Shown: piece after piece, positions 32,031-41,894 of the stretch
Layout of the letters: the number at the start of each line of letters is the position of its first letter
Position numbering within the stretch: position 1 is the first letter of the stretch
Source: Syngnathus acus
Lineage: Eukaryota > Chordata > Actinopteri > Syngnathiformes > Syngnathidae
DNA: 64,000 bases
Direction: 5' to 3'
Assembly: GCF_901709675.1 (NCBI RefSeq)
Contig: NC_051090.1
Coordinates: 11,605,842 to 11,669,841 of the forward strand
Translations under genes and position numbers: made by a program
The notes under the pieces: generated by a model
Seen by the model: the letters and a program-made list of their open reading frames with translations, nothing else
The model's database searches: none
Told to the model about the DNA's origin: nothing

Positions 32031-32869
32031 ATTATTTTACTTTATTTTTTATGGTTTATTATGGTTGCTGCCATCACCACTAGATGGCGACTATAAGAAA
32101 AAGGAGGTGAACAAAGGCGTGGGGGTAGGGGCAATTTTGGGTAGAAAAAGAAGCAAAGCATGACGGTAGTGTTTTTAAATCTATTTTTTACTTAGTTTAT
32201 AATGCTTTGGTTTGGTTGTTTCATCCACTGAGTGTGTATGTGTGCCACACCTTTGTAGCAATTAAGCCCGTGACTGGAGATGGCGTGTGCGGTAAAGACG
32301 TCGGCCTTTAATAAAAGAGTTCTAAAAACAGTATGTACACTTATACCTTGTTATAATTAAATGTTATAATAATAAAAGTGGTTCTAAATACATATTTACA
32401 GTATGTGTTAAGAATTCTCCATGTTATGTTATTCAGTCGTGCTTGGATTTGAGGTAGGGTGCTTTATTTTGAAGGCCGTTTTCAGGTGATACCACTTCTT
32501 TTTTCACGTTTGTGTACATACATGTTATAGTGGTACAGCAGTCATTGACGATGTAAGTGGGTCTCCTAACAAGAGAAATCAACGATCACATATGTCTAAC
32601 CTTAAGGACAATTTAGTATTGCTCCAAATGTTAGTTTACATTCCTTTAGAGGTCCGTTTTCGCGTGTTGACACGATCGGGAATCAGCATCAGGCTCACTC
32701 GTTAGCCTGCTCAGTACTTTTTGTTAACATGTTACACGCACACACGTATAATATCATTTACATGTTTGAAACAATTATTTAATGTTTTAATAATAAAATG
32801 TGCACTTAAATGGTTTAATATACATTTATTATTATTGACACACACAAAATGTACAGATGAGCGGGTGAC
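32031..32869. other. Loop of the inverted duplication, no gene seen
   Basis: AT-rich, no recognised coding sequence. The block ATTGACGATGTAAGTGGGTC with TCTCCTAACAAGAGAAAT (32546-32582) also occurs inverted at about 62328-62383, revealing an unclassified repeat. Confidence 0.5.
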
Positions 32870-32916
32870 CCTACTTCGCGGCTTTCACTTATCGCGGGTG
32901 TTTTTTTTAAAAAAAA

Positions 32917-33303
32917 GTCAAAGTCAGCTTTATTGTCAATTTCTTCACATGCCAAGACACAAAGAAATCGAAATTACGGTCCCACTATCCCACGGTGACA
33001 AGACAGTACACAATATACATACAAGTAAACAACACAAAAAATAAAAACAAGAAGGCACAAACAATGAATAAATAAGAGTGATGAATAAATAATAAATAAA
33101 CAAATAACACAATAAATAAGAGGAGCAAAAATGGAGCAAGTGTGCATACACCAGACAGTCACAGTACACAATACAATTAAACAACACAAAAAGTAAAAAC
33201 AAGAAGGCACAAACAATGAATAAATAAGAGTGATGAATAAATAATAAATAAATAACATAATAAATAAGAGGAGCAAAAATGGAGCAAGTGTGCATACAGC
33301 AGA
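32917..33303 (-). repeat. L2-like LINE 3' tail with internal duplication
   Basis: Two consecutive partial copies of the 3' UTR (GAAGGCACAAACAATG, AAATGGAGCAAGTGTG) end in GACAATAAAGCTGACTTTG on the minus strand. No coding part remains. Confidence 0.75.
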
Positions 33304-34665
33304 CAAAGTCAAAAGTCAAAGTCAAAGTCTGCTTTATTGTCAATTTCTTCACGTCAAGACACACCAAGAGATCGAAATTACGTTCCCACTATCCCACGGT
33401 GACAAGACATAGTACACAATATACATACAAGTATACAACACAAAAAGTAAAAACAAGAAGGCACAAACAATGAATAAATAAGAGTGATGAATAAATAATA
33501 AATAAACAAATAACAATAAATAAGAGGAGCAAAAATGGAGCAAGTGTGCATACACCAGACAGTCAGAATATAGCGCAAAAGTACAGGACGTTATGCAGGA
33601 GGGGGGAGAGAGTTCAGGATCCTAACAGCCTGGAGTATGAAGCTGTTGGTGAGTCTGGTGGTGCGGGAGCGCAGGCTCCTGTACCTCTTCCCAGAGGGCA
33701 GAAGATCGAACAAAGAGTGAGCGGGGTGACTCACATCACACACAATCGTGGTCGCCTTGCGGGTGAGATGGGAGGTGTAAATGTCCTTCAAGGAGGGGAG
33801 TGAAGCACCAATACCTTACCAGCCGTGTTCACTATGCGCTGCAGGGCCTTCATGTTGTATTCAGTGCAGCTACCACCCCAAACAGTGATACAACTGGAGA
33901 GGACGCTCTCAATGGTGCCACGGTAAAATGTAGTCATGACGGCCGGAGGAGCACTTGCTCGCCTGAGTTTCCGCAGGAAGTACAGGCGGCGCTGGGCCTT
34001 CTTCGCCAGTGATGCGGTGTTGGTGGACCAGGAGAGATCCTCACTGATGTGCACCCCCAGGAACCTGGTGCTGCTCACTCTCCCCACCACAGCGCCGTCG
34101 ATGGTCAGCGGCAGGTGACCCTTCCGGAAGTCAACAACAATCTCCTTGGTCTTGTTGACGTTCAGCAGGAGGTTGTTGTCCTTGCACCACGTGGTCAGAA
34201 GGTCAACCTCCAACCTGTATTGAGTCTCGTCGCCCTTGGTGATGAGACCCACCAGAGTCGTGTCGTCAGCAAATTTCACCATGCGGTTGGTGCTGTAGGT
34301 TGCAGCGCAGTCATGCGTCAGCAGGGTGAAAAGCAGTGGACTGAGCACGCAGCCTTGGGGGGCCCCCGTGCTCAGCGTGATGCTGGCGGAGATTTTGTCG
34401 CCAACACGTACCACCTGAGGCCTCTGACAGAGGAAGTCTAGTAGCCAGTTGCAGAGGTAGGTACTGAGGCCCAGCTTGGCGAGTTTGCAGATGAGTCGTT
34501 GTGGCACAATGGTGTTGAAGGCAGAACTGAAGTCCACAAACAGCAATCTCACATACGAGTCCCTTCTCTCCAGGTGGGTGAGGGCCGAGTGGAGGGCAGA
34601 GCAGATGGCATCCTCAGAGGACCGTTTGGCTCGGTACGCAAACTGGAACTGGTTTGGAACCAATT
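33304..34665 (-). pseudogene. L2-like LINE, reverse transcriptase part, 5'-truncated
   Basis: The main minus-strand frame (34663 to 33788) has the RT blocks [29 protein letters not shown] and the catalytic [12 protein letters not shown]. They are followed by the thumb-like [10 protein letters not shown] single-base shift near 33795 moves the C-terminal tail (TTIVCDVSHPAHSLFDLLPS) to another frame ending near 33591. Endonuclease and N-terminal RT are missing. The 3' UTR ends in the ACTTTG repeat. Confidence 0.85.
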
Positions 34666-34689
34666 ATCTGCGATAAACGAGGGATTACT

Positions 34690-35262
34690 GTATATCTGCA
34701 AAAACATCCCCATCATGCATTGCCTCTCTTAACCTGAGAACCCTAAAACTGTATGAATGTGTATTTATTGAAAATCTCCAACATTACCACTGAACTTTTT
34801 TTTTTCCTGAACAAGTTTTGAAAATTACATTTTCTTAAAAATTTGAGAATAAGAATTGTAATTAAAATTCCTGGAACAATGATAGGAAAATCTCAAGCAA
34901 AGAAACTCATTTTAATTATATTTTAGTACGGTTAAGTAAATTCTTGCTGCCTCTCAAGTTGAATCGTCTTACATTTAGATCAGACCCCAACAAGTCATAA
35001 TTGACTGCTTAATCCTGTAAGAATGAAGCGAATGGATTGAAATGGTTTTCTAGCATACGAACTATTGATTTGACCAGTAGAGGGGGTGCACCGTTCCTGG
35101 AGGTACTGCAATACCAGGTCGATGCGTGGAGTGGACGGAGCAAGCCCTTATTCCATCTCCCTATTCTAAAAATCTATTTAATATACGGTCCCCAGATAGG
35201 GGGCGTATCAGATATTAAACTGATTAGAACAGATACTATGTACTATACTTAGAAGGACTCAA
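34690..35262 (-). repeat. Right arm of the U2-bearing inverted duplication
   Basis: Reverse-complement counterpart of 31450-32030. The outer end is the U2 copy at 35089-35262. Confidence 0.8.
35089..35262 (-). pseudogene. U2 snRNA pseudogene
   Basis: The complement of GGGTGCACCGTTCCTGGAGG, ATACCAGGTCGATGCG and TATCAGATATTAAACTGAT gives the U2 3' domain, stem-loop III/IV region and 5' domain. The first ~30 nt are badly altered (ATACTATGTACTATACTTAG in place of the conserved region). Not functional. Confidence 0.75.
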
Positions 35263-35282
35263 CCTAAATAGAAAGTTTAAAC

Positions 35283-35822
35283 CAGGGGTTCTTAACCTTC
35301 GAATGATTCCAGACCCCCAATGGATTGTCCAATATGGTACCATACCCCCTAACCCTAACCCTAACCCTCCCCCGCATTGAAATATATATATGTAATTTGT
35401 GATGTAAACAAAATGCAGCAGCAGCAAAACCTACTACCTTACTGTCTCTTGCCTTCTCAGCCTTTGACGCTACAGCGATGTTGTGGTCAGTTATGCTGCT
35501 TGTGGTCCCGCCAGAGCTCAGCTGATGGCCACAACACCCACTGCCTGTGCTGTCAGTGCTGCCAACTACAGATTAATCGTTAGGTCTGCAGATTTTTACG
35601 TTCATTTGAGATTGTCAGATTTTAACTACTTACAAGCATAACGACAGTGAACAAGAACATAAGCATAACTAAAAGAAAATAACCTGTGAACAATAATAGG
35701 TACAAAATAGAAGAAAATAACGAGAGATACTAAAAAAATACCTGATTACGAGAGATCGAGTCCCATACCCCCAGCATTTGGGTCCCCCAAGGGGTATGGA
35801 TACCCCCGGTTAAGAACCCCTG
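35283..35822. mobile_element. Non-autonomous hAT, 540 bp, palindromic 8-bp TSD
   Basis: The ends are CAGGGGTTCTTAACC at 35283 and GGTTAAGAACCCCTG ending at 35822, flanked by GTTTAAAC at 35275-35282 and 35823-35830. It contains a telomere-like run CCCTAACCCTAACCCTAACC at 35348-35368. No coding sequence. Confidence 0.88.
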
Positions 35823-35830
35823 GTTTAAAC

Positions 35831-36112
35831 TATTATTTTGTGTTCATTAATGTGTTTTTTACTTAAAACATTGTTGGCGCACAGGATTGTAGGTATCTGG
35901 TCGAACGCTGACGGCGCTCGTTATTTCAAACAGCGTCACTTATCGATTGGGTGATATTTTGAGTGAGAGGAAGAGTATTGAAGGTAAAAACAGTTGTATG
36001 TCTTGGTCCGTGTACTTTTGGTATGAGAGAACGGGAAATGATCCGATCTCTGTGTTTTATTTTAAAATTTGTAACTTCAAAACTTTATTCAACCCAAATC
36101 GGGTAACAAAAT
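35831..36112. other. Spacer without recognised feature
   Basis: AT-rich sequence between two transposons; no gene or repeat partner seen. Confidence 0.4.
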
Positions 36113-36524
36113 ACAGTCAAACCTCGGTTTTCGAACGTCCCGGTTCTCGAACAAATCGGAATTCGAACGGAAAATTCGAAATTGTTTTGCTTCGGTTGTC
36201 GAACAAAAATTCGGAGGTCGAACCTCACGAGATGAGCCGAGAGGTCCCGAGAAAACCCGACCGCGCGGCCCGGATTCCGACTGACTCGGTTCGTTGTTAT
36301 TGTATTTTCGTTACTTTGAGGATTGTATTAACCCCTAATCATGCCTCCAAAGAAGGCAAGTGGGAGCAGCAAAGCCATCCTAAAACACAAAGACGCTCTT
36401 AAATCAATGCGACAGTGAGCGCCCGGCGCGCTGCAGTTGCGCGATCGGACCAAATTAAGCACTTAAATTTTTGAAAGTACATCAGGACTTTAAAAATATT
36501 TTCTAAATTTCAGCGACGTTTTTG
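36113..36524. repeat. Mariner-type MITE fragment
   Basis: The left end CAGTCAAACCTCGG follows TA at 36111-36112, and the body matches 9412-10278 in opposite internal order (GGCGCGCTGCAGTTGCGCG). The right inverted end is missing; the sequence joins LINE ORF2 at about 36525. Confidence 0.6.
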
Positions 36525-37026
36525 CAATCCTAACATGCGTTTCATTTCTTTCATTTTTTTCTTTTTACCTGCTCTTTTAACGAAAATCTGAGTTCTCACC
36601 TTTATCATTTCCCACCATTGTGCCCGGGATTTGTACAAGTCTGAAGGGTCTGCCAATCCTTATACTCCCTGTACTGAGCGACCAATGCCTCGTCCCCAAG
36701 CAGGGAGCAGTTTAGTTTCCACAAACCTCTCCCAATAGCCACACCAGTGGGAAGTGAAAGAGTGCAAGACAGTATTAAGTGGTCAGAAAAGAAAACAGGT
36801 TCTAGTTGTGCATTGGTCGATGGCCACCCTCGTGCGAGTACATAATAAATGCGTGAGGCCCGTGTGTTGTCACTGTTGAACCAAGTGAACCCCTCCTCTC
36901 GTGGGTGTATGGTTTTAAAATAGTGGCATAGTTTGAAAGCCCGGCATATGTTTTGTAGAAAAAGAGATGTTATGTCAACTTTAAAATCTTCCCCGGCTCA
37001 TTTTCTGTCACTTCTGCTTAAGATAC
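36525..37026 (-). pseudogene. LINE ORF2, C-terminal endonuclease part
   Basis: The minus-strand frame has EEGFTWFNSDNTRASRIYYV, then FFSDHLILSCTLSLPTG, which match the substrate-binding and SDH motifs at the end of an APE-type endonuclease domain. It continues into DEALVAQYREYKDWQ. Stop codons appear at both ends. The first part of the same domain lies beyond the solo LTR, at 37484-37948. Confidence 0.7.
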
Positions 37027-37483
37027 TGTGGTGAATTCTCTTCGATGGTCAGCTGGTCTTCCAAACAAACGGTGAAAAAGTGGCTGGCTTGGGGAAGGAA
37101 AACTTCAGTCACACACGGCTGATTGGGGAAAGATTTTATTCAACTGATGTCAGAGAGAAGTGTCTCGCGCCCTAGACAAGATGTCGAGTCCCTTTGTCTA
37201 CTCTCGCCCTAAAACTTATACCCCCGCGCTTCCCTTCACTCGGGTGCGCGCACACGGGGCTGTTGGATGATCTATGACCCCCCAGCCTCCCTAACTCTAC
37301 ACGGTGCATATCTTAGCAGTTGTTAATGGAAACCAGATGTGTCTGGTGCCAATGAGCCTACATTCCTGGACCAAGCCCCAAACAATCCCACACGAACCTG
37401 ACCCGAACATGACCCGGTCACACTTAGGCTTACTAGTGAGATATACATTGCATGATACCAGAATAAAAATTCACAACATTACA
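37027..37483 (-). mobile_element. Solo LTR inserted in the LINE ORF2
   Basis: 457 bp; minus strand begins TGTAATGTTGTG and ends TTCACCACA. It shares GAATAAAATCTTTCCCCAAT and GTTTTCCTTCCC with the solo LTR nested in the array (24261-24679), so it is a diverged family member. No target duplication is visible, so recombination or decay may have altered a flank. It divides the endonuclease domain right after DGNFN. Confidence 0.75.
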
Positions 37484-37948
37484 GTTAAAATTCCCATCCA
37501 GAATTAGTGGTACGTGACCCAGCATGTGAGACTGCAGGCTTTCAAAGAGCCCATATCTATCATGTTTGTCATTAAAACCATAAATATTTAAAAGGTTAAA
37601 TTCGTGACCTAGGAATGTTAGGTTTGCTAGCAGTGTTCTTACGTCTTTCACCACTGTCCTCCTGTTTAAAAGAATTCGGGGGTTATTTATTAAAATGGCC
37701 AGTCCATCATTGCGGTGTTCATTTGACTGTCTGTAATTTCTTAAAAAGGGTATGCCGCATTTTATAATTAAAATCACATCGGCCTTGAGGGTTTTTAAGG
37801 AGGATAAGACACTTAGTGCTCTAATCTTTGATTTTACAATTCTAACATTGATGGTTGACAGGGTTAGTGTCATTAGTATAATGTAAATTTGCATACTCCT
37901 ATAGAGGGTCTCATATTTGCTATTTAAACCTATCATTGAGTCCAACAT
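37484..37948 (-). pseudogene. LINE ORF2, N-terminal endonuclease part
   Basis: Minus-strand frame with LTLSTINVRIVKSKIRALSV, NDGLAILINNPRIL and FNLLNIYGFNDKHDRYGLF, ending LILDGNFN where GDFN is usual. These are the N, Y-G-x-N and D-x-N motifs of an APE-type LINE endonuclease. The expected catalytic Glu block (ILLQECG) has become LIIKCG, so it is inactive. Confidence 0.75.
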
Positions 37949-37999
37949 TTGTTAAGTTATTTCTTTTGACAGAAATTCCTCCTTTATTGCGGTACCACA

Positions 38000-39015
38000 G
38001 GCAGATCTTGGCCGCCGGCGACCTCTCCTGGTCGCGTCTGGTGACGGTCTCTCCCTCAACCTTAAATTCATGGTATTGCGGCTTTTGGGTGTCGATTGTA
38101 GGCATATATTTAAAAAGGATATTTCATTCAGTGGGTCGGAAGGGAATACTCTGGACTCATTCAGCTCACTATGTGGGCTACCAGGCTTCCCTCTCTGACG
38201 TCGACGGCAATTCAGAGGACCGTTCAGATGCGAGTCTTTTAGCTTTTTGCGCACGAGGAATCTGGGTGTATGCACTCAACTCATCTGTGGCTATTTCTTG
38301 TGACATGTCACTTTCCATGTGTGTGCTTACCATATGCCTCTCCCCTTCCTTTTCCTCACTTGTTTCCTCTCCACTACTTGGAGGCATTTCTTCTACTCCA
38401 TCAATTTCCTTTGCGTTCTCTGTTGGTGGGGGTGACACATGCCCCTTCCCTTCCCTCTCCTCATCTATTCCCTCGTTACCTGTTCTCTCGTCACCTGTTC
38501 CCTCATTACCTGTTTCCTCCTCACCTGTTCCGCCCTCACCTGTTTCCTCTCCACTAATCACAGGCCTTGGAGGGAAATTTGAATTTCCAAAATATTTGTT
38601 ACCATCATTTTCCTTCACCTGTGTCATTTCTCTCCCCGCCTTCAGTTTGTTGGCAAAAGACTGGGCACTTTCTGTAGAGATGATCAGTTTCTCCACAGAG
38701 ATTGCACTTTCTGCCATTGGTACACTCTTCAAAAGTGTGACCAATTACTCTACATTTCCGGCATATTATTTGCTCACACGCTTCTGCAAAGTGCTCATGC
38801 TGTCCACACTTGCGGCAGAGCTTGGGTTGGCCCTGATAATATATGTAGCCTCGGTTTTCTCCCAAAACTATCATTGATGGGAGATGTTTCAGGCCCTGGA
38901 AGCCCTGAGGGTCCTCCCATTGTTGAATGGGGACCCGCCAGGAACAATTCCAGCATGGGGAGCCGCCATAGTGGAAGCACCACTTAAAGACATTTAGACA
39001 AAAGGAAAGAAACAC
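38000..39015 (-). pseudogene. LINE ORF1 with three CCHC knuckles, frameshifted
   Basis: The frame ending near 38605 has [20 protein letters not shown] and [16 protein letters not shown]. Three knuckles follow: [28 protein letters not shown] and [15 protein letters not shown] one-base shift near 38680 moves the continuation ([20 protein letters not shown]) to another frame with a Glu/Gly/Thr-rich tail to about 38178, and more fragments reach 38000. ZCCHC3-like ORF1 proteins of Tx1-group LINEs have this layout. Confidence 0.75.
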
Positions 39016-39212
39016 TTAAAAAATACCAAACAACTACAAAATAACACAAAGTAAATTAAAGTAACTTACTACAGTAGATTCTGTAACAAAAGTATAAGGT
39101 TATTTGTAAAACAATGCTATGTCACTATTTCCTCCACAAAGTGAGTCAAGTTCACTGCCACGTCAGGCTGAGAACTTGCGACTCAGTAGAGGTGATCGCC
39201 TTCCTAGCCAGC

Positions 39213-39260
39213 TAAGAACAGATACTACACTTGATCTTAGCCAAAAGGCCGAGAAGCGAT
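39213..39260 (-). pseudogene. U2 snRNA 5' fragment (nt 1-48), intact sequence
   Basis: The complement reads as conserved vertebrate U2 from ATCGCTTCTCGG through GTGTAGTATCTGTTCTTA without a visible change, then stops at the LINE junction. It is the only U2 copy in the window with an undamaged branch-point-pairing GTAGTA. The missing 3' part means no functional snRNA. Confidence 0.85.
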
Positions 39261-39474
39261 GGAAAATACGATTGACGGACTCGCTTACAGGCTTCCCTGT
39301 CTACCTATTCTCACCGACGGGTACAGTACGGAACAGAGTGCTGCTCTTCTGGGCACTAATAAATCGGCAAACTTGTCTACCGACTTATTTGTTCACTCTT
39401 CTTCACCCGCAGTAATCAATGTGGTTCACGAGGCATATGAGTCTCCTTTCAGCAGTCTCTATCCAAATACAGAG
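39261..39474. other. U2 upstream flank
   Basis: Sequence that would hold the distal and proximal snRNA promoter elements of the minus-strand U2. I cannot point to a convincing PSE by eye. The end joins the small-RNA-cluster repeat unit B. Confidence 0.35.
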
Positions 39475-39745
39475 TGTAGGTACCTTTTAAATGGGTAGTC
39501 CCATTGAACATGAAAGGCAAAGATTGATATTTTGCAAAGAACTTACCAAGGTCATCATATGTACCTAATGGCTGCGCCGAAAAGAGTTGGGACAGAAGAA
39601 AAGAGCAGAACTGATGCAGAAGTGGCAGTTGAACCCACACCTCAGGAGAGACTGGAGTCCTAATCCAGCACCTAATCCAGCTCGGCCACACTACCTACCA
39701 CCTGCATCGTTTACATTGTATTTTGTTGACAATTCTATTAAAACG
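39475..39745. repeat. Small-RNA-cluster repeat unit, copy B
   Basis: Collinear with 41382-41650 and with the split copy A (9056-9160 plus 10400-10500). It contains a tRNA-Leu-like sequence in the middle. An L2-like insertion starts near 39757; the unit's right part reappears at 40975-41095. Confidence 0.65.
39617..39702 (-). pseudogene. tRNA-Leu-like pseudogene
   Basis: The minus strand reads GGTAGTGTGGCCGAGC (acceptor and D-arm as in tRNA-Leu AAG/TAG), then CTGGATTAGGACTCCAG (anticodon arm) and CTCCTGAGGTGTGGGTTC (variable arm and T-arm). The D-loop is rearranged and the anticodon loop reads TTAGGAC instead of a Leu anticodon. The T-loop lost bases, so it is a pseudogene. Confidence 0.65.
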
Positions 39746-39756
39746 TGAAGCTAGAG

Positions 39757-40548
39757 AATTTTTTTTTTTTTTGGTATGGCGCCGCTGAGTGGCAGCCTCC
39801 CAGCAATGTTCTCTCTTTTTCACTATTTTTCCTTCTTTTCTCCTTTTTCTTTCTTTCTATTTGTCCATTCGGCGATGCTGGTGCCTTCTACTGCACTTCG
39901 GCGTGTGCAGATCGCTTCGGATCGGGGTTTTTTTTTTCCCTGGGACCGGGATGGCTACGCACATCGGTCGGGACTGGCGTAACTCTACGACGGCTTCCTG
40001 CTCATCCGGCCGGAGCTGACCGGGTCTCTCGCCTTGGCCTCGCAGCCGCAACCCCTGTGGGGAGTCCGCTCCCTCGTGCTCGTCGGAACCAACGACCTTC
40101 GCCGTGCCAGGCCCATGGTGACCATCTGCACGTGCCCCGACTGGGTGCCCAGGACGCTGCTCACACATTTGCCTGTTTTTGTGATGTTTTACCGATTCAC
40201 GACCACGGTCCATTGGGCGCCGTTGAACTTGACTGCCCTTACACCTGTTTATGGACCCCGTGGAGGCCATTTTGTCTGTTTTGGGATGTTCTTTGATATT
40301 GAGGGGGGCTGGTTGGCCGCTGTTCCTTTTTTTTTTCCTTGTTGCTTTGCTTTGATGGCTTTTAACTTTCGCACTTACTGGCTTTCTTTACAGAAGCCTA
40401 CACTCCCGCACCACCAGACTCACCAACAGCTTCATATCCAGGCTGTTAGGATCCTGAACTCTCTCCCCCCTCCACCCTCGGCTGCATAACGTCCTGCACT
40501 TTTGCACTATATTCTGACTGTATGCACACTTGCTCCATTTTGTTCCTC

Positions 40549-40583
<35 letters not shown>

Positions 40584-40788
40584 TGTTATTTGTTTATTTA
40601 TTATTTATTCATCGCTCTTATTTATTCATTGTTTGTGCCTTCTTGTTTTTACTTTTTGTGCTGCTTACTTGTATGTATATTGTGTAATATGTCTTGTCAC
40701 CGTGGGATAGTGGGAAACGTAATTTCGATCTCTTTGTGTGTCTTGACATGTGAAGAAATTGACAATAAAGCAGACTTTGACTTTGTGG
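39757..40788 (+). mobile_element. L2-like LINE deletion derivative (5' UTR joined to 3' end)
   Basis: Begins GGTATGGCGCCGCTGAGTGG after a T-run and continues through a C/T-rich, GC-rich non-coding part. It then switches at about 40393 to the ORF C-terminus (SRTTRLTNSF homologue) and the 3' UTR ending GACAATAAAGCAGACTTTG. Everything encoding endonuclease and RT is absent. The first part is read as LINE 5' UTR by position only. Confidence 0.6.
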
Positions 40789-40918
40789 CGCCTTATAAGA
40801 GCCTATTGAGTTGCGCTCATGCCATCTGTGTCTTTTATATCCCCGCTCTGTGGTATGAATACTGCTGGGGCCTGAATTTCCCCACCCCCAGATCAATAAG
40901 TGTTCAATCAATCAATCG

Positions 40919-40969
<51 letters not shown>

Positions 40970-40974
40970 GTTGG
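40789..40974 (+). repeat. Second LINE tail with (TCAA)n microsatellite
   Basis: GGGGCCTGAATTTCCCCACC followed by AGATCAATAAGTG and about 60 bp of TCAA repeats (40905-40968) is a typical tail of a teleost CR1/L2-group LINE. Only the last ~150 bp is present. Confidence 0.6.
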
Positions 40975-41144
40975 TTTCTCCACCAGCATCCAGGTTATAG
41001 CTGCCCTACTGAGCTTTGTTCATAATGTAATGAAGCCTGTACACAACAGAGGTGAAACAATATGAATGACAGCATCCAGTTGCGAGTTGGAACCGAATGC
41101 TTGTTTGCCGATTAGAGGACATCATGAATGACCAGCACTGAGCA
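40975..41144. repeat. Small-RNA-cluster repeat unit, copy B right part
   Basis: TCTCCACCAGCATCCAGG and CATAATGTAATGAAGCCTG match 10523-10630. The L2-like insertion separated it from 39475-39745. Confidence 0.6.
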
Positions 41145-41194
41145 GCAGAGTGGCGCAGCGGGACCTGGTCGATGGATCGAAACCATCCTCTGCC
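41145..41194 (+). pseudogene. Initiator tRNA-Met copy lacking the anticodon arm
   Basis: AGCAGAGTGGCGCAGCGG (acceptor and D-arm of vertebrate tRNA-iMet) joins directly to GACCTGGTCGATGGATCG and AAACCATCCTCTGCC (T-arm and acceptor 3' strand). The roughly 20-nt anticodon arm is deleted while the acceptor stem and T-arm remain almost perfect. It cannot decode. Confidence 0.8.
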
Positions 41195-41299
41195 ATTTGG
41201 ACCTTGTGACCTTTGGAAAGCTTCGGACCTTCTTTCAAGTCATGCTTTTGAAAAGAAATGTGCGGATAATATTTTCCACACGTTGGTTGTGCTGCATGG

Positions 41300-41712
41300 A
41301 AGTCGACCCATCCTCAATGCATACAGTTTATGAGGCATATAGTATGTGCCTTCTTTCACCATTCTCAATCCAAATACACAGTGTAGTTACCTATTAAATG
41401 GGTACTCCAGGTTAGAATAAAGGTAATGATTGAAATTTCGCAAAGACCTTTGAAGGGTCTTGATACTTTACGGCTGCACTGAGCAAGAAGAACAGACCTG
41501 AATTGATGCAGAAGTGGCAGGATTTGAACCCACGCCTCAGGAGAGACTGGTGCTTAAATTCAGCACCGCTCGGCCACACTACCTAATTCTTGTGATTCTG
41601 TATGAAATTTTCTTGACAATTATATTAAAACTTTGAAATCGGAGGATACATAGTCGGTTTCCCCACCAGCAATCAGGTTAGTGCTGTCCTACACCGCCTT
41701 GTTTATAATGTA
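41300..41712. repeat. Small-RNA-cluster repeat unit, copy C
   Basis: Matches 39410-39745 and then the CACCAGCAATCAGGTTAG segment of copy A. It includes the tRNA-Leu-like sequence at 41508-41584. Confidence 0.65.
41508..41584 (-). pseudogene. tRNA-Leu-like pseudogene
   Basis: The minus strand reads AGGTAGTGTGGCCGAGCGGT, then a shortened D-arm, CACCAGTCTCTCCTGAGG and GCGTGGGTTCAAATCCTGCC. About 7 nt of the D-loop/stem (CTAAGGC in real tRNA-Leu) are missing. The T-arm is intact, so the internal B-box may still be present. Confidence 0.7.
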
Positions 41713-41872
41713 ACGAAGAAGAAACAACTCGCAGAAGGCCTGGCGATCATCGACAAGAGCCAGCTACCGGGAAAGCACAAATTTTGGTGCTACAACTTCA
41801 CACTGTACCAAAGGGTCATGTGGCCACTGAAGATGAGCAACATCAAAAGCGAACGGGCTCATTTGGTTTAGG
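41713..41872 (+). pseudogene. Reverse-transcriptase C-terminal fragment
   Basis: The frame reads AEGLAIIDKSQLPGKHKFWC then FTLYQRVMWPLKM before a TAG. The L-P-G-K-x-K-x-W-C ... MWPL pattern occurs after the RT core of some non-LTR retrotransposons. Only about 50 residues remain and the family is uncertain. Confidence 0.4.
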
Positions 41873-41894
41873 ACTCTGTATTTAACAACCGAAC

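Larger units (their letters stand above)
32870..34692. repeat. TTATCGCGG-type MITE split by L2-like LINE copies
   Basis: The left part has CTACTTCGCGG and CTTATCGCGGGTG near 32872-32906. The right part has TGCGATAAACGAGGGATTAC followed by TGTA near 34668-34691. The halves are inverted ends of one element whose middle was taken over by LINE copies. Similar sequence lies at 22946-22990. Confidence 0.55.
36525..39212 (-). mobile_element. Tx1/Keno-type non-LTR retrotransposon, decayed, behind a U2 5' end
   Basis: On the minus strand the order is: U2 nt 1-48 (39260-39213), a short 5' region, an ORF1 with three CCHC knuckles, then an ORF2 endonuclease domain interrupted by a solo LTR (37027-37483). 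The sequence stops at 36525 before the reverse transcriptase. Tx1-group L1 elements include families that insert into U2 snRNA genes (Keno); the domain set and the U2 junction fit that group. The name Keno-type is an inference from architecture and target. Confidence 0.65.

Noticed and set aside
37936-38877. 313-codon plus-strand frame with Ser/Pro-rich repeats
   Set aside because: It is antisense to the LINE ORF1 Glu-rich tail and knuckle region, which carry the recognisable motifs.
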